Part shown: positions 56,438 through 64,000 of the stretch, piece by piece
Position numbering within the stretch: position 1 is the first letter of the stretch
Layout of the letters: every line of letters starts with the position of its first letter
DNA from: Diacronema lutheri
Taxonomy: Eukaryota > Haptophyta > Pavlovophyceae > Pavlovales > Pavlovaceae
Direction: 5' to 3'
Assembly: GCA_019448385.1 (NCBI GenBank)
Contig: JAGTXO010000001.1
Location: 2,418,001 to 2,482,000 of the forward strand
DNA: 64,000 nucleotides
Made by a program: the position numbers and the translations under genes
Notes under the pieces: generated by a model
The model's input: only the letters and a program-made list of their open reading frames with translations
The model's database searches: none
What the model was told of the DNA's origin: nothing

Positions 56438-58384
56438 TCAGCAGCCGCAGCGGTCGAGGAGTACGGCGAGAATCCGTCGCCAGCCCGGGTGCGGGAAGCC
56501 GCAGCACGGAAAGTTGCCCACCTCGGGTCGGCGCTCGGTTTGGCTCGGCACGCCAATCACGGACGCCTCCTGCCGCGCGCGGGCTTCGCGCATCCGCGCG
56601 ACCGCCGCGTCCGCCTCCGCGTCCGAGCCGGGCGCGATCGGCCTGCGCTCGGCCGGGTCCGCAACGATGTCGAAGACAAGCGGTGGGTCGTGCGCCACCG
56701 CGGCGCACTTGCACACGAGCGCGCTCGGGCAGGTGTGCGCGCGCTCGTCCTCCCACTTCGTCGTCGCAAAGTGGGCCTTGTAACGGCCGTGCCGCACGGC
56801 CGAAACGGTCAGGTCGCAGTAGTGGAAGATGAAGTCGTGCAGCGGTTCGCCGGCCGGCAGGCGCGCCTCGAGCAACGGCGAGAGGTCGCGACCGTCGACG
56901 ATGCCCGCCGGCGCGGGCGCGTACGCGCGCTCCGAGACGTGCGGGGGCACGGGCAAGCCGGCGATCGCCGCGATCGTCGGGAAGATGTCGAGATTGGACG
57001 TGGCGGCGTGCTCGACGCGGCCGGTGCGGCCGTACCGCGCGCGCCAGCGGATGATGCCGGGCACGCGGAGGCCGCACTCCCAGGTTTGCGCCTTGCTTCC
57101 GGCCATCTCATGCTCTGAGTCGCCCGGCGCAAAGCCGCACGCCCCGCCCTCGTCGCGCGACTCGCGCCACGGCCCGTTGTCACTCGACATGTACACCCAC
57201 GTGTTGTCGCCGAGCCCGTGCCTCTCAAGCGCGGCGAGGATCTCGCCCACAGACCAGTCCATCTCCTCCACGTTGTCGCCGTACGGCCCGTGCGCCGAGA
57301 GGCCCTCGCGCTCGTCCGCGACGAAGAGCGCGGTGTGCACCTTGGTGTACGCCATGTAGAGGAAGAAGGGGCGCTCGTCGGCGCGGCGCGCGTGCTCGTC
57401 GATGAAGCGGACGGCGTGGTGCGTCTCGCGGTGCGTGAGGTACTTGAGCTGGACGGGCTGCTCGATCACCGCATTCCCCTCGTATAGCACGCACGCCTTG
57501 TGGTTTAAGAGCATGATTGTGGACGGCACCCAATAAACCGTGTACAGCAGCGCAAAGGTGAGCGCGCACTGCGCGAAGAATGCGCGCGACGACAGCTTGC
57601 CGGAGAGGACGAGCGACGCCGAGATGGCGAGAAGCGCGAGCGCGGCGCGGAAGACGAGGCTCGCCGGCCATTGGTCGGTGATGAAGTGCAGCATGGAGGA
57701 CTGCGTCATCCACTCGCCCTTCTGCGCGCACGCCTGCACGTTGGTCACGGGCATGCCCCAGTACGAGTCAAAACCGTGCGCCAGCGGGCAGTGCGAGCAG
57801 TTGCTGCCCATGCCGACTGGGGCGGCGACGGGCGGAGAGCGGCGCAGGAGGCGAGGGGCGGAGAGCGGCGAAGGAATCAGCGCGAGGCTGAAGTTGCCTC
57901 ACGAGCCCGTGCGATACGCGCGTGGGCAGCAACGGCGCGCACCGTGCCACTTGCCCACCATCCCCGTCGCGTAGCCCGCCTTGCGCAGCATCGACGCGAT
58001 CGTCATCTCCTCGAGCGGGATGCCGCCGGGCGTTGCGGGCGACGGCATCACGCGCGCAATCTTCGAGCCGGTCAGCCCAAGGCGGACGGCGTGGCGGCCA
58101 GTGAGCAGAGAGGCGCGTGATGGCGTGCAGATCGGGCTCGCCGCCAGGTGCTGCGTCAGCTTGATGCCCTCGGCCGCGAGCAGGTCGATGTGCGGCGTTT
58201 TGATCGTGGAGTTGCCGTACGCGCCAATGTCTCCGTAGCCGAGATCGTCCACGAGGAGGATGAGCACGTTAGGCCGGGCAGGCTGTGCTAAGAAGGACGA
58301 GAAGGGCGAGCTGGCGCTTGCGGGCGAGGCGAGCCCCGCGGCGAGCGTGGCGAGAAGCGCGGACACGCCGCGCATCGGCGGCAT
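56438..58384 (-). CDS. Membrane-anchored sulfatase, arylsulfatase/steryl-sulfatase-like
   Basis: Two exons (58384-57943, 57816-56438; 126-nt intron), 606 aa. Signal peptide MRGVSALLATLAAGLASPASA; metal-binding NVLILLVDDLGYGDIGAYGN; formylglycine motif CTPSRASLLTGR with Cys at residue 86; MVGKWH spliced to the SHCPLAHGFDSYWGMP block; then two adjacent hydrophobic helices (VFRAALALLAISASLVLSGK and FFAQCALTFALLYTVYWVPS), as in steroid sulfatase; later YMAYTKVHTALF, YMSSDNGPWRES, ECGLRVPGIIRW. It hydrolyses sulfate esters in ER, Golgi or outside the cell; algae use such enzymes on sulfated polysaccharides. A converting enzyme must oxidise the Cys. The start was chosen for the signal peptide. Confidence 0.92.
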
Positions 58385-58529
58385 TTTTGAGGCGCCCGAC
58401 ACACGGAACCTTGTAACGCAACTTGTTACGCAGTAACAAAGCTTTATCCGCAGGGAAGGGCGCATTGTACGGTGGCGCCGTCCATCGCAAATTCGCAATT
58501 CGGCGCGTGGCAACCGAGCACGGCACGCG

Positions 58530-60257
58530 TCACGAGTTGACATGCGGCGTAGCCGGCGCCGTGCGCAGCGTGCTAGGATCAAAAGGCGGCGGAAGGAGCT
58601 CGTCGTCCCCCTCCGAGTCCGCCTCCACCTCCTCCGGCGCCGAGTCCTCGGGCTGCACGCTGACGCCCGGCGGTGGCGGCCGTGGCGGCGGCGGCGGCGG
58701 CGGCGGTGGTCGTCGTGATGTCAGCGGCGGTGGCGGCGGCGGCGGCGGCTGCGGCAGCAGCAGCGGCAGCGGCAGCGGCGGCGGTGGCGGTGGCTCGAAT
58801 GGCGACCCGGCGAGGAAGATTTCGTCAAGTCGTTCGATGAGCAGCTGCGTCACGCGCGCCGTTGCGCCCAGATCGGCCAGGTGCGCGAGCGCATACGCGC
58901 GCGGCCTGAGCAGATTTGGCGCGAAAATCGTCGCGATCGCCCCAGCGCCCATGCGGTTGTGCCCATACTCGGCTGTAACGGCTGCGAGGAGGGCGCAGGT
59001 CTGCAGAAGTACCTCGCGGTGCGCGGGCGGGAGCTCGGCGACGAGCGCGCGCAGCTCGTCCAGGACCGCCGCCTCGTCGCCGCCCTCCGCCGCGCCGCCG
59101 ACCGTGGCCAACGGCGCGCGCACGAGCGCGTCCGCGCCGGGCGCGTACTTCATCCCGACGTCGACAAACGGTTCGTACAGTCCAAACGTGCACGCGGGCT
59201 CGGGCAGCTCGCGCAGAAAGGCCTTGAGCAGCGCGCCCGCCACGTGCGGCTCGCCGCCCGCCGCGTCCAGTTCAGCGAGGATTGGCCGCTCGTGCTCACC
59301 CGAGTCGAGGCGTCGACGGAGCGCACGCACGCGCGCGACGTCCGCGGAGACGCGGAAGAGGCCGACGGTGCGGAGGAGGGCGGGCCTGGCCAGGTGCGCG
59401 ACAAGCGCGCAGAAGAGCCGCGGCACTCGCCCGTCACCGCCGCGCGCCGGCGACGCGAGCTCGGCGAGCGGCAGGCCGAACGCGCGGCCCGGCGCGCGCG
59501 GCGAGGCAGGCGACGGCGCGGTAAACCAACTGCCACCCGCGGTCGCACCGTCGTCGCCGCCCAGCTCGGGGGCGGAACGGCGGCCGAGGAGGAGGCGCGA
59601 GAGGAAGCCCGCCGTCGGTGCCGCCTCCACGCCCCCTGCCGCGTCCGTCGAGCGCCGCGCGCACGCGCCGGCGGGCGGGCCGGGCGGCGCGTCGGGCGCG
59701 TCCGCCCATCCGACGATCCTCTGAAATTGCCTCACGGGTGCGAGCGCGGCGGACGCAGCGGCCGAGCCCAGCGTCGCTCCCAGCGCGGAGAGGCGTGAGC
59801 CGCGCGTGCTCGCCACGTCGCCGAGCGCATCGTCGCCCGAGCCCGCCGCTGCCGCGTGCGCGCCGGCGCGCTCGCCACCGTTTGGCCCTCCGCCCGCCGC
59901 GGCGGTGCGCAACCGTTGCCGCCGGTCGGGCAGAGCGCCGCCATTCTCGACGGCCGGGAGGAGCGCGCTGTGCAAGAGGCGCGCGACGCCGTCGGCGCGC
60001 GGCTGCGGCGGGCGCGCGGCGGCATACCGCGCTTCCATCTCGGGCGAGCCCTCGAGCGCCCCCTCGAGCAGCACCGCGCGCGCGTGCGCGAGCTGCGTCC
60101 AGCCGGAGATGCCCGCGCGCCAGACGAGCGCCTTCTCATCGAGCACGCCGCTATCGAGCATCGCCGCGAGCTGCACACCCGCGTACGGCCCTCGTTGCGA
60201 GCCCTCCTGGTCCAGGAGGAACCACTTGGGCGAGCGCCGCCGAGGGCCGGCGGCCAT
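58530..60257 (-). CDS. RhoGAP protein with N-terminal GYF_2 domain
   Basis: 575 aa, single exon. Residues 10-60 form a GYF_2 module: KWFLLDQEGSQRGPYAGVQL, AAMLDSGVLDEKALVWRAGI, SGWTQLAHA. The RhoGAP domain spans about 260-470: RVPRLFCALVAHLARPALLR, TVGLFRVSADVARVRALRRR (arginine finger R in LFRVS), LLKAFLRELPEPACTFGLYE, and HNRMGAGAIATIFAPNLLRP. It stimulates GTP hydrolysis by Rho-type GTPases at actin structures or membranes. The C-terminus has three polyproline runs (up to nine Pro), likely profilin or SH3 ligands. A GYF-RhoGAP pairing is unusual. It is divergent from the secreted protein gene, 71 bp between starts. Confidence 0.88.
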   Translation of the reverse strand: MAAGPRRRSPKWFLLDQEGSQRGPYAGVQLAAMLDSGVLDEKALVWRAGISGWTQLAHARAVLLEGALEGSPEMEARYAAARPPQPRADGVARLLHSALLPAVENGGALPDRRQRLRTAAAGGGPNGGERAGAHAAAAGSGDDALGDVASTRGSRLSALGATLGSAAASAALAPVRQFQRIVGWADAPDAPPGPPAGACARRSTDAAGGVEAAPTAGFLSRLLLGRRSAPELGGDDGATAGGSWFTAPSPASPRAPGRAFGLPLAELASPARGGDGRVPRLFCALVAHLARPALLRTVGLFRVSADVARVRALRRRLDSGEHERPILAELDAAGGEPHVAGALLKAFLRELPEPACTFGLYEPFVDVGMKYAPGADALVRAPLATVGGAAEGGDEAAVLDELRALVAELPPAHREVLLQTCALLAAVTAEYGHNRMGAGAIATIFAPNLLRPRAYALAHLADLGATARVTQLLIERLDEIFLAGSPFEPPPPPPLPLPLLLPQPPPPPPPPLTSRRPPPPPPPPPRPPPPGVSVQPEDSAPEEVEADSEGDDELLPPPFDPSTLRTAPATPHVNS

Positions 60258-60328
60258 TTGCTAGCAAGAAAAGAGGAAATCCAAAAAAGTCCCCTGCTGT
60301 TTGATTTTCGGTCGCAAGGAGGAAAGTC

Positions 60329-61384
60329 ATGGCGGCCAAGAAGGCGCGCGCCCTGTTGACGATCACGCTGGCGGCCGGCCTGCACGCCTGCCCCACCGGA
60401 TCGCGGCTACAGTCGGACGGCTCGTGCGTGCCGTGCGCGCCGGGCACGTACGCGCCCGAGCCCAACTCGACCGCCTGCCTCGCGTGCGCGCCCGGCGCGC
60501 TCGCGCCTGCGCAATCGTCCGCCTGCCGCTGCGACGCTCTCGCCGACGACTTTGCCGCTGATGACCTCGACTTGCCGACCGGCGCGTGCGCGGCCGTGTC
60601 GCACTGGTCTGCGCCGCTGCGTCTACGCTTCGAGAAGCGGTGCGAGCTCCACGGCGTCAAACTCACGCCGACGTGCACGTGGCGCGTCGCCGAGCGGCGC
60701 GCGCTCGGCTGCCCGTGCGGCGCGCTCGACGGCCTCGACTTCAAGTACGGACGGTCGAACGCGGAGGACTACGACCTGTACGACCTGAAGCCGCGCTGCG
60801 CTGGCCGGACGGGGCAGTGGGCGCGCCTGCTCTTCCGTGCGAGGGAGCGGTACTCGAGCGCGTCGCTTGCGTGCGCCGCCGGTGAGGCCGTCACCGGACT
60901 GCGCGTAACGTACGCGCGATATGAGTGGGGTGACGCGGACGAGTACGACTTTCAGCTGCAATGCGCGGGCGCGTGGTGGACCAACAGCTCGGCCCTCCAC
61001 CCGACGCGCCGTCGCCGGCCGAGTGCGCTTGACACCGCCGCCGTCGAGTGCGGGCCGGGCATGGCCGCCTGTGGCCTCGAGGTGACGCGCGCGAGGCAGG
61101 AGGACGGCGACGTGGACCTGCTCGACTTTCGACTGCGCTGCTTTTCAACAGGTACGGGCGCGGCAGAGGGCGAGGCGAGCGGCGAGTCACACGACAACGC
61201 TGGCGTTGGGCCCGTCCGGCGCTCGGTGGACGAGCACGTCGAGCAGCCGGCCGCGCGGGCTGCAAGCGTCGGCGGCGATGGGCAGAGCGCACTGGAGGGT
61301 GCGCAGGCGGGAACAGAGCGCGAGGCTGGGGCGCGCGCCGCGCCGAACACTGAGCCTCCGTTGAGCGCGCGAGATGAGCTGTGA
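60329..61384 (+). CDS. Secreted Cys-rich protein with VMO-I-like repeats
   Basis: 351 aa, single exon. A weak signal peptide (ARALLTITLAAGLHA) is followed by an Ephrin-receptor/GCC2-like Cys segment, SDGSCVPCAPGTYAPEPNST then ACLACAPGALAP. The middle has three similar blocks ending in a Cys after an aspartate-rich turn: YDLYDLKPRC, GDADEYDFQLQC (after GEAVTGLRVTYARYEW) and GDVDLLDFRLRC (after GMAACGLEVTRARQED). The pattern CPxG-x-GL-x-D-x-L-x-x-C recalls vitelline-membrane outer layer protein I, a beta-prism of threefold symmetry that can bind carbohydrate. The tail is disordered. Function outside the cell is inferred from the leader and cysteines. Stop at 61382-61384. Confidence 0.6.
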   Translation: MAAKKARALLTITLAAGLHACPTGSRLQSDGSCVPCAPGTYAPEPNSTACLACAPGALAPAQSSACRCDALADDFAADDLDLPTGACAAVSHWSAPLRLRFEKRCELHGVKLTPTCTWRVAERRALGCPCGALDGLDFKYGRSNAEDYDLYDLKPRCAGRTGQWARLLFRARERYSSASLACAAGEAVTGLRVTYARYEWGDADEYDFQLQCAGAWWTNSSALHPTRRRRPSALDTAAVECGPGMAACGLEVTRARQEDGDVDLLDFRLRCFSTGTGAAEGEASGESHDNAGVGPVRRSVDEHVEQPAARAASVGGDGQSALEGAQAGTEREAGARAAPNTEPPLSARDEL

Positions 61385-61444
61385 TGGCACGCACTCAGTG
61401 TGGCGATTTTGAGACAGGTTTTTGTGTGATGGCACGCACTCAGT
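61381..61444. repeat. 19-bp direct repeat covering the stop codons of two convergent genes
   Basis: GTGATGGCACGCACTCAGT occurs at 61381-61399 and 61426-61444, 45 bp apart. The first copy holds the TGA of the VMO-I-like gene; the second overlaps the stop (61440-61442) of the convergent coiled-coil gene. The two genes are only 55 bp apart, so the duplication may have reset one or both C-termini. Confidence 0.9.
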
Positions 61445-64000
61445 TCATCGAGCCTGAGCCTGCAGCCAGCGGCGTCGGCTGTGCCATGGCGGCCTGCTGC
61501 GCGCTCGAGGCAAGCGGCTCGAGGGAGTTTGAGCGCCTCTTGCTGAGCGACGGGTGCTTGAGCCCCCACAGCTCGTAGGGCGTGATTGGATTGACGACGC
61601 GCCGGCCGAGCGGGTTGTTCGGCGGGCCGGCAGCGATGACCGTCGGCGTCGAGACCTGCAGCCCGGCCTGCTCGATCGTCGCGTAATCCGCGAGACGCAT
61701 TGTGCCGTGCGGCTGCTGCGGCGCGTTCGCCGCCGAGATGATGCGCGCGCCGGTCGCGCTCGTCGATGGGCGTGTGCGCGAGAGCGAGCGGCGGCTGTCG
61801 GATGCGCCCGATTTGCTCGTCTCGCCGCGCGTGACCTCGACGTTGAGCGCGCCGCGATACGGCCGGCCGTCGTCTCCGTAAATGTAGACATCCGTAAGGC
61901 GCGGCCCTGCCCGCCCGCCCGACGGCGTCCTTGGCGCGGCGAGCGTGGCCTGTGCGCGAAACGGGACGAAGCGCGGCGCCGCGTGAATGTATTTGCGGAC
62001 GAAGTTTGGGGCGGGTGCTGGTCAGCGAGGCGTGCTGCCACGGGCGGAATATGCTGCCAAAGGCGGGCGGCGTGCGTGCAGCGTAGCCAAGCCTGACGGC
62101 CAGACGGACTGCTCGTGGCAGGGCGTTGGTCCACGGGATCCACACGGCCAAGGGCGCAGCGATGCAGCGATGCGCGCCAGGCGCGGCGCGTGGGCGCGTG
62201 GCACCTTTGCGATGGCGTCGAGCTCGGTCTTGAATCGCGTATGCAGCATCTGCTTGAGCAAAGCATACTGCTTGATTCGACTGCCCTGCTCGTATTGCAT
62301 AGTGAGAGCAGTGAAGGGGAGGAGGGTGTTTGCGCACGCACGAGGGATGTGTGGGCAGCGAGCGTGGCGCGCGCAAGCACACGCGCGTGCAAGCGCTCAA
62401 CGAAGCGCCGCGGACAAAGGGCGCACAAGAACAGCGCGCGTGCGCGTCGGCGCGCAAGGGGGCGGGGGCACGGGCAGTGTGTCGCGCGCACGCGGCCGTT
62501 GCCGCGCCAACGCGCACGCGCTGGGCGGGAACGCACTTTGCCAGCAATCGCGGGCATAAACTGCGACTTGATCGACGCCTTGGCGTCGGGCTGCAATCGG
62601 AGCGTCGGCCGGTTGGTCTGCTCGTCGTCCACGAGGCCGTCGATCGCACGACACACTTGCACGACGACACCTGCATGCCGCCCACCACACGCCGAGATTT
62701 CGAGCGCGCGCGCGCGTACGCGCGTGAGGCACGAGTGCGCGGGCGAGGCACGTTGCTCGCGGCGTGGCGGAATACGAATTGGACGAGAGCGCATGGTCGT
62801 GGGACGCAGCGACGGTTCGGGCCGGCGACGGCGGTCGACGCCGAGCGCGCGGCGCGGCGCGCAGTACGCGTGCGCGCGCGCGCGAGCCCGGCCGACCGGC
62901 GTGCGCTCGCAGCGCGGCCAGCGCGCGAACGAGCGCCGGCGCGCGGCGGTGCATACCAAGAAGGGCGCCCGTCGCGGCGTTCGACCCGCCCGCTCCGCTC
63001 GGACCCGTCGACACGCGCGCGTGCATCGCCTCATCAAGGCGCGAGGCGAGCTCGTCGGCGCGCCGCTGCAGCTCGTTGGCTGAGAGCGCGACGCCGTTCA
63101 CCTCGTCCTGCAGGAGCTCCTTCCACTTTGCAATGTCCTCCTCCTTGGCGGCGGACGCGATCATCTCGTCGAGCAGCGTGAGCGCCTCCTTGGACGCGCA
63201 TCGCGCAACGTCCTCCTGCAGCGCGCGCTGGAAATCGATCGAGCGCGACACTTTTTGGAGCAGCTCCGCCTGCACCGCGTCGACGTGCGAGCGGAGGCGC
63301 GGCAGCGCCGCCTCGGTCTCGGAGAGCTTGTCGAGCACGGTGCGCACGTCGACGGCGAGCCCGTCCGCCCGGCCGCCCAGCTCCTCCTCCACCGTGAGTA
63401 GGCGCGCGGTCATCGTCGCGACCGCGTTCGCCACGCCGCTCAGGTCGCCATCTTGCACCGCGCGTTCGAGCATCGCGTTGGGCAAAGCCACGTCTCTCGC
63501 CGCGCGCTCGGCGCGCTCGAGGCGCGCGTGGAAGCCCTCGTCGACGAGCCCCTCCGCCTGCTTGAACGCCTGCAGCGCGTCGCTCGCCCGCGCAAATTTG
63601 TCGTTGAGCTCAGCGCGGAGCGTTTGGACGGCTGCGCTCGCCTCCGCCGCGCGCCCATTCGCGTCCTCCAGCGCGTCGTCGAGAGGCGGGCCGGAGGGCG
63701 CGACGCGCTTGCGCACGGCGTCCACATCGATGCGCAGCATCTCGAGCGCGCGCGCCTGCGCGGGCAGCATCTGCACGGACGGGCCCAGCTCGGTCTGGAC
63801 AGTTTCGTCATTCGCTGGCGTCGCGAGGATCCTGCGGAGGGTGGCGGCCTGCCGCGCGACCTCGTCCTCGAGCTTCGCGAGCGCGTCGATCGCCGCCGTC
63901 GCCTCGGCGCGCGCGAACGCCGCGTCGTCCGCAGCGGACGCGCTCGGCAGCGCCTGGCTCGTTACCTGCGACTCCTGGTCGCCGCCGAGCGCGGATGTCA
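61440..64000 (-). CDS. Coiled-coil protein, 5' part beyond the window
   Basis: Four exons seen: at least 64000-62957, then 62670-62537, 62285-62205 and 61949-61440; splice phases 1, 0, 0 are mutually consistent. The first part is continuous coiled coil (AVQTLRAELNDKFARASDAL, LTVEEELGGRADGLAVDVRT, EDIAKWKELLQDEVNGVALS). Short exons carry VVVQVCRAIDGLVDDEQTNR, then GSRIKQYALLKQMLHTRFKT, then a beta-like segment LTDVYIYGDDGRPYRGALNV and a tail with PPNNPLGRRVVNPITPYELW. I do not recognise the family; a cytoskeletal or flagellar coiled-coil protein is the natural guess. The N-terminus is missing because the gene runs off the window's right edge. Confidence 0.7.

Noticed and set aside
1-64000. tRNA, rRNA, or prokaryotic features such as operons and ribosome binding sites
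   Set aside because: I looked for cloverleaf-type arms and rRNA cores and saw none. The intron-containing genes show the window is nuclear eukaryotic DNA.

Overview
This is nuclear DNA from a GC-rich, photosynthetic, flagellated eukaryotic microalga with a secondary plastid. A haptophyte (possibly a pavlovophyte) fits best, but that is inference. The grounds are intron-bearing genes with GT-AG splice sites, many donors reading gtgcg or gtacg; a thylakoid-lumen protein with a signal peptide plus twin-arginine bipartite leader; a chlorophyll-pathway reductase; and candidate centriole/cilium genes beside ordinary eukaryotic genes (KIN17, CDC50, ARF, Rab, PSMG3). There are no operons, rRNAs, recognisable tRNAs or CRISPR arrays. 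Exon structures below were derived by hand from splice motifs, reading frame and protein continuity.

Layout. 1-3.7 kb: C-terminus of an M3 peptidase, a fasciclin protein, a lumenal PsbQ/Psb31-like protein and a 2OG-Fe(II) oxygenase. 3.8-7.6 kb: a two-domain glycosyltransferase (GT2-like plus exostosin GT64) and a Rab GTPase. 7.7-13.1 kb, all minus strand: a small MITE, a chorismate mutase-prephenate dehydratase-ACT fusion, an F420-type divinyl reductase/HCAR family protein and a CDC50 flippase subunit. 13.2-16.7 kb: an RGG-rich protein and a glycosyltransferase. 16.7-25.1 kb: a giant IQ/WW protein resembling CEP164. 25.16-26.46 kb: an intact-ended hAT-type DNA transposon sitting in what was a tiny shared promoter. 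26.5-33.5 kb: two coiled-coil proteins (one with a BRCT domain) around a TPT/DMT sugar transporter. 33.6-39.8 kb: a double-LamG membrane protein whose intron holds a 0.8-kb minisatellite, and a GT77-like transferase. 39.8-46.2 kb: PSMG3, a CRAL-TRIO protein, an unrecognised domain joined to a quinone oxidoreductase, and ARF copy A. 46.4-55.2 kb: a SPICE1-like centriolar protein, KIN17, a TVP38/DedA protein and a cyclic-nucleotide-gated channel. 55.2-64 kb: ARF copy B (inverted), a membrane-anchored sulfatase, a GYF-RhoGAP protein, a secreted VMO-I-like protein and a coiled-coil gene cut by the window edge.

The genome is very compact. Many divergent pairs have start codons 30-110 bp apart, and convergent genes nearly touch. 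Several genes fit a secretory/glycan theme (three glycosyltransferase genes, a sugar transporter, a sulfatase, CDC50, ARF and Rab); others serve plastid and aromatic amino-acid metabolism or the centriole. The items most worth a second look are the inverted ARF duplication whose copy B carries a homogenised 5' end including the tail of a neighbouring gene, the hAT insertion, the CM-PDT fusion, and the in-frame TGA at a conserved Trp position of the DMT transporter.
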